From Liolophura sinensis (lineage: Eukaryota; Mollusca; Polyplacophora; Chitonida; Chitonidae): DNA of 64,000 nucleotides. Location: assembly GCF_032854445.1 (NCBI RefSeq), contig NC_088303.1, positions 35,939,265 to 36,003,264 on the forward strand, read 5' to 3'. Below the pieces are notes generated by a model. The model was not told where the DNA came from, made no database searches, and was given only the letters and a program-made list of their open reading frames with translations. The first letter of the stretch is position 1, and each line of letters begins with the position of its first letter. The translations under genes and the position numbers were made by a program. Shown here piece by piece: positions 1 through 11,798 of this stretch.

Positions 1-1305
1 TTCACGACTAAAGCATAGTTTGAAAGTGATGTCAAGACCAATTTTGAGATGCAGTTGGTCTTGACTGACGCTCTTGGTTGTAAGCTTTTTCTTCACACAT
101 CACTAAACACAGTTTGTGTCAGGCAGCCCTAAACACATTTAACAATAACTGCAATTCGTGCCGATTATCAGTTTGCAATATTATATTCAGGGTCAGATTT
201 AATTAAGTTGATATAGGCTGTGATGATTACTTTAATCCATGGATGGTAAAATACAAAAATATTAAATTTTCTCCCCGAGACGGTCAGTCAAACAAAAGGA
301 AAAAAATCTCACACAATGATAAGTGGATTTTTAAGGTTTGTATTGATATTTATTCATACAGGATATACAATGAGTGGCCCATTATATCAATTTTATTAAT
401 ACTGGTGTAATTTTCATTTGCTCACAGCCTTTGACGAGGAGCAAATGAAAATAACATCAATGAAAATTTCAGAACATTTGGCGAGGAACAAATGAAAATT
501 ATATCACTAGTTTAACAAATCTGATATAATGCGTCAAGCATTGTATATCCTATTTATCCTAAAATTTAGTTCAACAGTTTTAGGGGGCTAATTATGAAGA
601 CGTCTGTTTTGACACACATGTATGTAAATGAGATGCGCACTGATATCAATATATGTCAAACTGTTGAAATCGAATAACACATTTCACTAAATATAGTTCT
701 CGTAAACATTGAGGAAATCTGTGTTTTCCGTGATCAGAAAACATATCACAGTCCATTAGTTTACCATATTGGATAAGATGACGAAGTTTAATTTTTTTCG
801 AAAATATCAGCTCAAATAACAAATCATTCATCAAAACATTTGGCTCTAAAAATTGTGACCTAAATCTAGATCATAGCTTTATGACAACTGATGTCACGCA
901 ATGACTTGCATTGTGCAAGGAGCTGTGATTCTGCAAATCATCCTGAACGAAATATTCTATTTTACACCCTTCATGAAGATAAATTTTATGCCTATCCCAT
1001 GTCCACAAAAGTGAACCCATTGGTGCCAGGAAACCCGAGGAAACCGGTGTCTCGGTGTAGTATCATCATGGGTTTTCGTGGCATTAAGGCTTTAAGCATA
1101 AGAACAGAAGATGTGATGTCTTTCATAGAAAAAATTACTGCTGAACATATTATAGTGTGCAACACAAGCAGAGTGCTTACCAAATTCAAATTCATTTGGG
1201 TTCACACGATTCAAACATTCTCGTGTTGAAAATTTTGTGTGTTTTTTGCACTGACACGAAAGTGTGAGCACCACAAAAACATGTCGGGACTTTTGGTATG
1301 TCTAG
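1..1305. other. Intergenic, no gene recognised
   Basis: AT-rich sequence with only short open frames and no recognisable exon. A small inverted pattern around 410-510 repeats GAGGAACAAATGAAAAT-like words. The ORF at 891-1229 has no family features I know. Confidence 0.5.
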
Positions 1306-2140
1306 AAGCCTTTGTTATTCGTTTTTATCTGCCTAAGTGTAGCTGCTAGAATCAGTTTGGTGTCTTCCAGCTATATCTGGAGTTTATCAAACGTTACATT
1401 TAGAACAATTGCCCTCAAAATAATGGACCAATGCTTGGCAGCATGTTTTTGTTTTTTGAAAAAAAAAATCAATCCTTTTTTCAACCTATCTGTAAGATCC
1501 TAGTAAAATGTAATTTCCTCTATCAGAAAAATTTGTTATGAGATTCATTTGTAAATTCAGTATATTGTACTTCATTCATATGGTAATTCAGTACACTGGA
1601 GTAAGTCTGACGGGAGGAAAACCAGACGGCGTACACATTTATGTAACGGCACATATTCTGAAACTATTAAATTTACTTCGGATCCACTGTAACTCTAACT
1701 TGATTTATCTCCCTTCATGATTTTTTGTTTTTTTTTACAGTTGGTGATTAAAGGCATCCGCCAAAATGCCATGATTCTCAATTGTTATATAATCTAAATG
1801 ATTTCAAGCATTATTTAATGTAAGTCAACTTGCAAGAATGCCAAACTCCCTTTGTAGATTTCTGTCAAGTAATCGCCACTCAACTGTGTTGTTGTTGTTG
1901 TTTTGCCGCGATGAGGCCATTTGAAATGAAAGTGGATTATTTTAATTAGAAAAATTGAAAAAATCTGCTAAAAAACCCCAGAAAACTCTTATGGTAGATT
2001 TTGTATAACGATTGTACTTTTTCTTAAGTAAATAAATTTGTCGCCAAAAACATTCATATTTTTTTTCAAATTTTTTCGCGATTTCAAAAAATTGTTCTAA
2101 ATTTGCGACAATGTTGAGTGCCAGTGAAAGCCCTGATTAT
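1306..2140 (+). repeat. Dispersed repeat family R1, copy A
   Basis: This stretch is found again, inverted, at about 44290-45055 inside ZC3H18. Shared blocks run in the same order: TTTTTATCTGCC..., CTATATCTGGAGTTTATC, the TTGTTGTTGTT run followed by TTTGAAAT, and the AAAAAATTGTTCTAAATTTG block. The copies differ by small gaps and substitutions, so this is an old transposed element. No coding capacity is evident: the open frames at 1312-1503 and 44805-45011 are matching shadows. Family unknown. Confidence 0.7.
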
Positions 2141-2975
2141 GGGAGAATTATCAGCAAGCTCCCGATATACAGACTCAGTGGTCAGCAGACAATATTTAAG
2201 TTTGGGACAAACTAAGATTTTCAAAGAGTTTCCAGGAGTATTTGTCTTTTTTAAGGACTTTCAAGCACTTGAAAATGAAATTGTATTTTTCAAGCACTTT
2301 CAAGGACTGTGTGTACCCTGTAACACAGAGCACTGTTTAAATTGTGTACTTACAGCTAAACTAATAACAAGCCTGAATATAATGATACATTCATCGATTA
2401 AAAAGGAATGCAGATAAATATCAGAATTATAAGTTTAAATTTATTGAACTTGAGTGTTTTGGTGTGTTCTGGTGGGGTGGGGGGTGCCCAGAACATTTAG
2501 CTTATCTCATGCAGAAAGGGGTGGGATTATATCGTTATATATATTATAAGTTACAGGTTACTACAGTTATGTTCAGTTTGAATTGACTTGCATCACGCCA
2601 GCGTAAATACATGTTACAAGCCAATCGACCGAAAGTGAACAACCCTTCATTCATCACAGTACCACAGTCTGAGGCCATACAAGCGTATTTAACGGGGTGA
2701 CTCGTGCAAAACAAACACCCAAATGCATGTTTCACATTCTTCGCGAGTTTTCAACGTCCCGCGAATCTCACGAAAAACTGGGTTGAACAGATGCCAGTCG
2801 TCAACACCCACACCAAACTGACTACCTGCGTTTCGGAGCTCTATCAGACATTCACTAGGCGCTTTAGATCCACATCCTATGATATATGAATATAAAACAC
2901 TTAACTCAACAATGCAAAGTTGAAGATGTGCACTCATACATCCCACAAAGAATATAAAAAGTTTACATTTCATAC

Positions 2976-3011
2976 CTCGAACTCTTGATCACTACCTTGC
3001 GAACCGGACAT
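2976..3011 (-). CDS. Possible first coding exon of a divergent minus-strand gene (product unknown)
   Basis: Reading the minus strand, an ATG at 3011 opens 12 codons (MSGSQGSDQEFE) that run directly into a donor, GAG|GTATGA. A Staf/ZNF143-like box sits about 20 nt upstream, and the UQCRFS1 promoter lies about 240 bp away on the other strand, so a divergent gene pair is plausible. I could not find a convincing second exon in 1-2975: the nearest acceptor (near 2882) leads to a stop in the required phase. It may be a short or noncoding transcript, or chance. Confidence 0.25.
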
Positions 3012-3030
3012 CTTCTGTTTTGAAAATTTC

Positions 3031-3046
3031 AACTCCCATGATGCAC
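3031..3046 (-). promoter_or_regulatory. ZNF143/Staf-like promoter motif
   Basis: AACTCCCATGATGCAC matches the core of the Staf/ZNF143 (SBS) element, consensus around ACTCCCAGMATGC. In animals this box usually lies in core promoters, often bidirectional ones. It stands between the possible minus-strand start at 3011 and the UQCRFS1 promoter. The match is by eye. Confidence 0.4.
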
Positions 3047-3239
3047 TGCAAAATTACCAGAAACTGTGTCTTCAAAATAGCGACATTTAATGTGAAGTCT
3101 TTATTCACAGATATATGACCTAACCATAAACCAGAAGCGATACTCAAAAAATTGGCACACCAGATTATACCTTGTTGTTTAATGTTAGTTTTAGTAAATT
3201 TCATATCACATCGCGTGTTGCGACGATGGGGATCTACTT

Positions 3240-3300
3240 TACGTTAGTGACGTAAGCAACCTATTTCTTCGCCATTTTCTCCGGCAGCAGTGTTTTTGCC
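3240..3300 (+). promoter_or_regulatory. Probable UQCRFS1 core promoter / 5' UTR
   Basis: Just upstream of the UQCRFS1 start lie a CRE-like TGACGTAAG (about 3248-3256) and a GCCATTTT motif resembling a YY1 site (about 3272). There is no TATA box at a useful distance. Both motifs are common in promoters of nuclear genes for mitochondrial proteins. The transcription start cannot be fixed from sequence alone. Confidence 0.35.
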
Positions 3301-3325
3301 AGGGGTCGAAGAGGACGCCGCGAAA

Positions 3326-6300
3326 ATGACCAGCCTTCTTTTCCCGCGGACGGCTGTGGCATCCACTCAAGTGGTACCCTGTCTTATTCGACCAGTGATT
3401 CCTGTGGTTGCACAGAAATCAGACAAAATTAAGATAGATCCTCCTGTGCAGCCTAAATCAAACTACAGTTTGTCAGTTCGTCTGCTTAAAGGAAAAACAC
3501 TTGCCTCAACTGGCTTGGCTTGTAAGATCTTTACTGTGGATGATTATATGTGTTTATTTAGTTCCCATGACTTGTGTTTCATTTCGAGAACACAAGTTAC
3601 TTATTATACCACTATGAACGAGTTATATTGGCTTGGTTACTAGGGGATAAATAGACCATCTAGATGGACTCTTGCAGAGTGTCGATCGCCGACTGTCAAA
3701 CAAATAGCCGCACATCTGCGCTCTCCAACATGATGGAGCCGATCTAGATGAGATCCGCACTCATGGCACCTAAACTTTCGGGGGCTAAGAATACAAGCGC
3801 TTTTGTTTATGCCTTTTTGGATAGAATTAGGAAGGTCAAAGTTGTTCTTGCAGACAGCAGTTCAAAGCTTTGAGTATCCATGTTTCTCGCAGGGACGAGG
3901 AGGTGATAAATAACATGGACGAAATGTTGATTTTTTAAAATTTCTACAGTTTAAAGTACTACAGGACGATGAAACTATCATATTTGAAGGTTTATACTCT
4001 GATTACTTTTCCAGAATAAAACTCTAAATTTTTCATTATTCTTGCTAAAATCTTATTCAAGGCCTATCTCGCCTGGTCTAAATTCAGTTTGGTTTAACGT
4101 CCGTTACTGTAGTCACGCGACTAATGTGTGTGCTGATGATTAACTCAGAGAAGCTTTGACATACTGCAAAACTATGAATCAAAGTATAATAGTTGTCTTG
4201 AGGATTGCAATACCAAAACTCAGTTGCATTTAAAAACTAAAAGTAGGTCACGTGACACTTCTAAATGGCAGTCGACGACAAGGCGATTGGTTCCACCAAA
4301 GGTCTAGCAGTCGATGTGACCACCATGCAGCGAGTTAATTAGTTTCATGTGTGAGGATAGTATATTAAGAGGATAATATTAGAGATTCTACCATAATTTA
4401 CAATAATAATTTATAATTTACATGATGAGGTGAGTTAGATTGCCATAAGTGGGAAGGAGATGGGAGTTTGAAGTCTGCTCCATGTTTTGTGAGAGGCGTT
4501 GATGGACATGTTATGATGACTGTCGGAATTTTAAAGTAGAACACTGAATCCATCTAGATGAACTAGGGGATAAAATGTAACATTTTTATGTCACAAAAGC
4601 TACTTGAGTACATGTTGCTCAGATGTTAGGTCTGTCAAAATTTTGTTTGGTCAAGGATGGCTCCCAACCATCGTCAAAGTCAACTCCATTTAAAAACGTG
4701 ATGCCTTTCCTTGGCAGTGTGTTACACAGTCTTTTGAGACACACATTGTCTATCAAGTATGTCCTTTAATTTTTTTAGGTCGTGCAATCTGATAGCAACG
4801 TGTTTGATTGGATAAAATTCTCAAGATGTCTGTCTCGATTCACATCAGCCATTTGTGCAGTATTGACATTTTGCTCTACATGTTATTCGGTGAAATTTCA
4901 TTAAAATAATAAAGTATGATTCTTCTTAGAAAAATTGAGGATCCTGATTTCGATTAAAATATCTTTTAGCCAGGTGCTGTCTTGTCCTTTAAAATGAATG
5001 TACTGATTGTATTGGGGATGAACTGAGAATGTCTGAAATGTTTGTTACAGCTCATCCACAGGTGCGCCTTGCCCACACAGACATCCAGATTCCAGACTTC
5101 TCAAATTACAGACGACAGCGTTCTCCCCAAGAGAGCAAAGATGAGAACATTGAAAAGGGGAAAATGTTCACTTACCTAATGGTGGGAGGTAAGGCCAGTC
5201 TCTCAGAATTGTCGATCTATACTAGTGTAGCAGGTTTTTAATTTCGTAATTCTTTACCAGAACCTAAATGGATTCGTGTTGATTTGTTTTGGGGGATCCA
5301 CCAAAATCTGGGTCACATCTAGTATCACAAAGCATGCAGTTACCTCAAGTGAAGTTGTAATATATTGTGTATAAAACTAAACAGTTTTGGGGGTTATGGG
5401 TGGCTTAAATGTCACTATATTTCATTATTTGTCTGCTAGTTTATGATAAATCCATACGCATTTGTTTGTAATGTAGGTGCCAACAGTTATATTCCTTTCA
5501 CTCAGGTGGAGTTAAGCTGGTTTAAATCCGGAAATGGCTTTGAGCCAGTTTGATGTCGCTCATGTGAACGCAAAGCGGAGACATTTAATCTGGTTCATTC
5601 GCCCCTGCTGGAGAGGTGGATTTAAGCCAGTTTCAGGACTCGATCAGGATTATCTGTCGTGTGAACGGTAACTGGATTAAATGCACCGGATATGTGGAGG
5701 CCAGGATGATGTTGTAATCACCAAACCAGCTAAAATGTGACCGTGTAAATGAACAATTGCCTTAACTGGCTTAAAACCGGCTTGACCACATAGTCGTGTG
5801 AGCGCACGCATTTGTACAACTGGTCTCGATTTAAATCACTTCAGATTTGATGCGGTATTTGATGATTCATTTTAAAATCCTGACCAGTTCACAATTTATT
5901 TTGATCTGTGCTCGTTAGTATGAAGTTTTAGTTTTTGTATGTTATGAAAGTTATTATGGCGAGAGTCAGATTCTAACCAGACTGTGACAAAATTCAAATT
6001 GAGCTGTTCATTTTTTGTCTTAAATTTCATAATGATTTATAACTGAGCTGTTTGTGATCTGATGTTATGTTAAAACTGCATAAAAATATCTATTAGGTTA
6101 TTTACAGTTATGCGGAAATTTTGCCTGGTTTATGACAAGGCCAAAATTAAAATATTCTATGTTTGATGTTACAAGACAGAAAGACCTCTTCAAAACTCAC
6201 CCAACCAAAATTCTTATTTCATGTTTTTACAGATGCCAAATTTTTTTATTTTATTTCATTTAATTGCTTGATTGAAATGTCACTATTTACAGGGCGCTTT

Positions 6301-8926
6301 TTCAAGATATAAAATTTTTTCTCCTGCTGTCAAGCAAAGTGCTACGAACTGTATCCATTTGGATACTTGTAAAATAGTGTTGCCATATTTTGGGGGGCAT
6401 GTATACTTTAGTGAGCAGGTCACCAGTTGCCTTGTATTTCCATAGGGTGTCAAGATTTCAGATTAATTACTCATTTTGGGAGATAATCATTGTAAAATGT
6501 GTCATGTAAACATCACGCAAATCATCAAATCATGTAAACATCGCATCTGTCAGTGACTAAGGAAGACAAAATATGGTGTTCCCCATGATCTAGTTCTTTT
6601 CACCACGCTATATCTTAAAAACACACCTTATCTTGCAATATTAAATTGCTGAGAATTGTGTAGCTCTGGCTATAACCGAGGCGAAATGTTTAGAACACTG
6701 ACCAACTTGGCCAGGGCTTGAAATGGGGGCCTGCGAATGGCAAAAAGCAGGCCCAAAATTTGCCCTAGCAAACTGGAATGCCAAAAAAAAAATCAACAAA
6801 TAAAATTGCAGGCCAAGCATGAAATGTATCTGTTTACTGATACATTGTTGTGAAGTGGAAAGGGCTTCACAAAGCTCCATCCTTTAATCTTCATGCAACA
6901 CAACATGATTTTGGCTTTTCTCTTTCTCATGTATAAATGTTTTGGACAGTGTAAATTAGGTCAGAGCTGGTTATCTGAGCTGAGCGGGCTCACTTGAGTG
7001 CCTACATTCTTCATGCTTTTAGACAAGCATGTACATTGAATGATGTATTGAGGACAGAATAAATGTTTGATCCTTCACAGAGGGAAAAATCGTCTAAATC
7101 TCACAAAGTTTAATTAAAATCAGGAAATTTTGAAAAATTGAAACGGATTTCTCAGTTTTGATCTTATTTTACCAGGTCATGAGGTTCTGCTTGACTCAGC
7201 TGGACCAGTATATTTTCACATGCTGCTTCCATCTGTACAGGCCCTGAAAATGCAAAGACAAACTGTTGACTTAAATAACACTGCAGTACTCATAAAAATG
7301 TTTAGCAAATGTTTACTTGTTAGTTTTATTGTCAAGATCTAAGAATATATATTTTCAGAATTGCCAAATATTGAGTGACATAATTTAGCACTGCATTCTG
7401 ATCAATGTTGAGGAAGTTTTAATTGTGATCAATCATTTGAACAGGATTCTACGATTGCTCTTCTCTTCTGCTAAACAAAAAAAAAAGAAAAAAAAAAAGA
7501 AAAAAACGATGACATACCTACACTCTTTTGTTATAAAGGGCTTGTAACATCAGACAAACAATATTTGGTAAACATGAATTGTGTATTTATACTTAAGCAC
7601 GCTGACAAAAAGGTTTGACTATTAACAAGTCTTTTTCTAGGAGTTACACAAAGGTTTCCTTTTGACAAAGTAATTATTATTTCAATTGATTGGAACTACC
7701 ATGGTTACACATGGTGTCAATCAGCTGTTCTTCTGTTTCTGATTAGTGTCTTTACCAGTGGTTTACGCAGACATGCTGGTTACCTCCATCCAGAAAACTT
7801 CAGCAACATTTACTTACTAAACCTTGTTTCTTTCAGCTGGCTGTACTGCAGGCGTTTACTCTGCCAAATCTCTCGTTACCACGTTCCTCTCCAGTATGAG
7901 TGCCTCGGCAGATGTCCTTGCCCTAGCCAAAATTGAAATCAAGCTTGCAGACATACCTGAAGGCAAGAATGCCACATTCAAATGGAGAGGGAAACCCCTG
8001 TTTGTGAGGCACAGGTCAGCAGAAGAAATCAGCACGGAGCAGTCGGTGGACATAAACTCCCTCCGAGACCCTCAGCACGACAGTGACAGAGTCCAGAAGG
8101 ATGAGTGGCTGGTGCTTCTAGGTGTATGCACACATTTAGGTTAGTATCTTCATTTTCTACAGAACTGCTTTACTTGGAGTTAAAAGATTTCTTCAGGAGA
8201 CCCTTAGAGCTAAAGCGTGTTATTGTGGCTATAACGATCTGTGTATGGAAGTCCCCTATTTTCGTTGGGCACTACAGTGTCTTTGACCCATAAAACTGAA
8301 GGCAATGTCAGACGTTTATAGAATTCGTCTGGATGCGCCAATTTATTCAAATTGTGTGGGGGGGTTTGTGTACATGTATACAACATTTATACCAACTCAA
8401 TTTAAACCTCTCCAAAGTCCAGCAAACAATCTGGGTGCATTACCTCCCTTGTACAGAAATCTTCATGACCAACTGTATTGATTGGACTTCAGAAGGCAAT
8501 TTGTGGAAGCAGCAGGACGTACCATGTATGAAATCAAAGATGACAATGGTTCTTTGGTCATGGGCATTCCTCAAAAATAAATTAGACCTAATTGAGAGTA
8601 CCCTGTTTTATTCACCTCAAACAATCTCAGCAACCCCCCAAAGCTTCGAAGCCTACTCAAACCCCTAACATTTTTGCACCACCACCAACTCTATACACAG
8701 GCTAATCTTATACTTTATTAACTGAAACTGTTTTAATTTAGCTCACAATTGCCTTGTTTCAGGTTGTGTGCCAATTGCCAATTCTGGGGAGTTTGGTGGT
8801 TATTACTGCCCGTGTCATGGGTCTCACTATGACGCCTCAGGCCGGATAAGGAAAGGGCCAGCTCCGCTTAACTTAGAAGTACCAGAATACGAGTTCCCAG
8901 ATGAGGAGACGCTTATTGTCGGTTGA
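3326..8926 (+). CDS. UQCRFS1: Cytochrome b-c1 complex Rieske iron-sulfur subunit (spliced, 4 coding exons)
   Basis: Exons 3326-3521, 5051-5188, 7837-8139 and 8763-8926 join through GT-AG introns, all in phase 1, to 801 nt (266 residues; human about 274). The product is the Rieske 2Fe-2S subunit of mitochondrial complex III, which passes electrons from ubiquinol to cytochrome c1 at the inner membrane. Seen directly: an N-terminal region fitting a mitochondrial presequence, the tether [18 protein letters not shown], a hydrophobic anchor across the exon 2-3 junction ([15 protein letters not shown]), then the cluster boxes CTHLGC (209-214) and CPCHGSHYD (228-236). Cluster ligands are Cys209, His211, Cys228 and His231; the disulfide pair is Cys214-Cys230. 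The protein ends in TLIVG. I chose the ATG at 3326 over the in-frame ATG at 3290, because the 12 extra residues are acidic and would spoil a presequence. All key residues are present, so the gene looks functional. Confidence 0.97.
4770..4995 (+). repeat. Dispersed repeat family R2, copy A
   Basis: Lies in UQCRFS1 intron 1. It shares the ordered blocks CAATCTGATAGCAACGTG, TTTGATTGGATAAAA, GTCTGTCTC, TCATTAAAAT and CCAGGTGCTGTCTTGT with the inverse complement of 50400-50600. The 3' word CAGGTGCTGTCTT recurs near 15672 and 51570. Noncoding, family not recognised. Confidence 0.65.
5490..5830. mobile_element. MITE-like element with imperfect terminal inverted repeats
   Basis: In UQCRFS1 intron 2, the left side carries GTTAAGCTGGTTTAAATCCGG. 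The right side, read on the other strand, carries CAAGCCGGTTTTAAGCCAGTTAAG. The interior repeats TGTGAACG/TGGATTAA words. It is noncoding and more GC-rich than its surroundings. Best read as a nonautonomous DNA transposon. Superfamily and exact ends are uncertain. Confidence 0.4.
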
Positions 8927-11598
8927 TCCAGTTGCTTTTAGGAACTTAAAACATTGTATCTCTCATTCTTCAGATGTCAGGAGGAATTTCGTATGCAGAT
9001 ATTTTTATCTTCAGGTTTGAATTTCTGCATCAGATACTTTTCGGTTTATATTTGAAATGGCGATAAATTTCCCAGTTGCCGACATAAGAATTCAAAGAAC
9101 CTTAAACATGCTGTTTTGTACTTTGACACGGCCTATCAACCATGCGACCGATAATTGTGTCTAAGTTTGGAACATTAAAATGATCACAGGATGCCCTGTA
9201 GTGTAATTTTTCTGTATGTCTCATGCCAGCAGATTCATTGTACAGAAATTATTATTTGGTGTGTTAATCAACAACTTTAGAGTGGCCTCTGTATTATAGG
9301 TGTGAATATAAAAGCCATGTACTGTTTTATGATGGGTGTTCCAATTGTTTCTTCTCTTATGATTTTCTGTCTGTACTGTGAATCTCTGAGAGTACTTCAC
9401 TAAACCATGGTTCAAATCCATCCCTTGCCTTAGCAGTGGGTCTATATCTAAATCTGAGATCTGTTTCATTCTTCCTCGCTTAGCTTTCAGAAATACAGAT
9501 CTGTACGGTTTCATTCACTAGCCTGGCTTTTTGAGGGTGCTGTCCTGCACATGTCAAAGCTGTGCGCAACAAAAAAATCTGTTTCATTTAGTCCTACAGT
9601 AATTCTGACTTCATACGACCTATTTTGTGAATAATAAAGACCATAACGTGAAAATTGATAGAAATGTTCCTGTCCAGAAACAGACTAACTAATGGAACAA
9701 TTGGATTGAAACAAAGAAGATTGCACCTTGTTTAGAAGTCTTAATATTCATTTTTGTTATAATCATGAACGGACGAAACTGTAAGCAACTATTGTGAAAA
9801 AAATGATCCTAATTTTTGGAAAAGCAGCCACTCTAGTTATGTGATTTGATAATGGCGCTTTGTGAAGTTCAGATGCTGTCATAGTGAGTATGCCGATTTT
9901 ATTTTTTTTGCGATCTTTATTATTACCGCATTATGAAGTGATGTGAATTCAGAATTACTTTTACGATCACGTTTTCTGTTCTGTTTTTGCCGCATGCAAC
10001 AGACATTTTGAAGATAATGCCAGCACCATGACGAGTTTAAGGTTTTTGTGGATAAAATGATTTAATATGAGAACACAGCCAACCCATCTCAGAACTAGAC
10101 CATATCATGGATGGTGTCAGTTACATGTGCTTGGAAAAGTTTCTGTACTTTTATACTGACTCCACAAAGGTGGTTATCAATTTCTTGTAATATACATGAA
10201 TTCATGTAAGGGGAAATCCGGCGTTAGATTGCATTGCCCTTGTTATCAGACTCCTGTTCACAGGTTTCATTTCCTAGCGTATTGAAGAAAATTTTGTGTG
10301 GAAGCAGGATTTTGCATTAAATGAACTATATCTTGAACTTGGGCTAGAAGTCACATTATTAGATGCAGGATACACATCTTGTAAAGGCACACTTCTTCCT
10401 GAACACAAAGACTTTTTGAACACAAAAACCAGGGTCACAAGTTCAAATCGAGCTGTCACTGGTTTTGCTGCGGCCTTCTGTTAGGAATCATGAGGTGCTG
10501 CAGTTTCCCTCTGGCATGACTTTTACTCAGTGCGTACAGTTGTCACTATTACTGTAGTAGTTCTCTAAAACGATCTTGGAACAGGGAATTTCTAGATTCC
10601 CTTGCATTGTTCGCTGGTCTCTTGCTGACAATAAGCAGTTAACTGAGGCCGTTAGGCTCTGTAGGCCCATTTGTCCTCGGTACATGCATGACATGCAAGT
10701 TAGCAGGTGACATCCAAGACAAGAAAGGAGGGAACCTTTGTCATTGTTTAGTGGTTTACCCTGTGCCCTTTTCATCCACCCCTAAAACTGACGGCTATCG
10801 TACGAGTGAAAAATGTGCCATGATGTCAAATAATACATCAGTATGTTGTTGTCTTCAAAAAACTTGGCCTGTACCCAGGCACCAGGCTTAAAATGTAATA
10901 CCAGTCTCCTAATACAAATCAAATGGCATATTTGTCCGGACTAAAGTTAACACTGGGCTCAAGCTGTAATGCACTTTCGAACAACTGATTCCAGGTTATC
11001 AGCTGCTCCCAAGGAGTCGTCAATTGATACAAAGCTTCGATGTCAATGTGCCATTGACTATCGCCATAATCAACGCCTTATTTCATTGATCCGCGTTGTA
11101 TCCAAATTTTGTCAATCTACAGGTGTTTGCGCAAAGTTTAATTGTTACTGTGACAGTCACATTACTACACCAGCGCTCAAAGATCCTCCAAGCCACAAGT
11201 GACCCACAAACTGACACCACGAGATGTTTGTGTTTGAAGCTTTCGTCAACTTTTCTATGCGAACTTACACTAGGTCAGGTTGGATCCCAGATGTTTACAA
11301 TTGCATGTCTGCTCACACCTGGCATAAGGTTCTGGATGAAGTACATTCATATTTTTGCTTGTACCTGTATATATTGCAGGGTTAGTGTACATGTGTAACA
11401 GATGTAGGACTAACAGACTGGCTTTACAGTTTGGGTGCATAGGATTTGAACATTAGTTCTCTCGCTCATTGGTCAGAAGTAAAAGCCCTGTCACACCTTG
11501 ACCATTTAGCTAGGATACGCCAAAAAACTGTATAAAAATTTGGCAAATACACTGGTGTATGTCAAATAAGTTATAGGTCTGTTGAGAGTACGCAGGTA
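8927..11598. other. UQCRFS1 3' UTR and intergenic DNA
   Basis: Starts with the UQCRFS1 3' UTR and continues as AT-rich DNA with scattered short open frames. None shows a family motif or a convincing exon. A box-B-like word (AAGTTCAAATCG, about 10438) hints at an old tRNA-derived SINE at 10270-10480. Confidence 0.5.
9174..9179 (+). terminator. Candidate UQCRFS1 polyadenylation signal ATTAAA
   Basis: ATTAAA lies 248 nt after the UQCRFS1 stop and would give a 3' UTR of ordinary length. A canonical AATAAA at 9633-9638 is the alternative. Neither can be chosen without transcript data. Confidence 0.35.
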
Positions 11599-11798
11599 NN
11601 NNNNNNNNNNNNNNNNNNNNNNNNNNNNNNNNNNNNNNNNNNNNNNNNNNNNNNNNNNNNNNNNNNNNNNNNNNNNNNNNNNNNNNNNNNNNNNNNNNNN
11701 NNNNNNNNNNNNNNNNNNNNNNNNNNNNNNNNNNNNNNNNNNNNNNNNNNNNNNNNNNNNNNNNNNNNNNNNNNNNNNNNNNNNNNNNNNNNNNNNNN
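11599..11798. other. Assembly gap (200 N)
   Basis: An uninterrupted run of N, probably of arbitrary length. Open frames spanning it are meaningless. The same word GCAGGTA flanks it on both sides, so it may be a collapsed repeat. Confidence 0.99.

Noticed and set aside
3290-3325. Upstream in-frame ATG of UQCRFS1
   Set aside because: It would add MFLPGVEEDAAK, whose acidic residues do not fit a mitochondrial presequence; the ATG at 3326 gives a family-like start.
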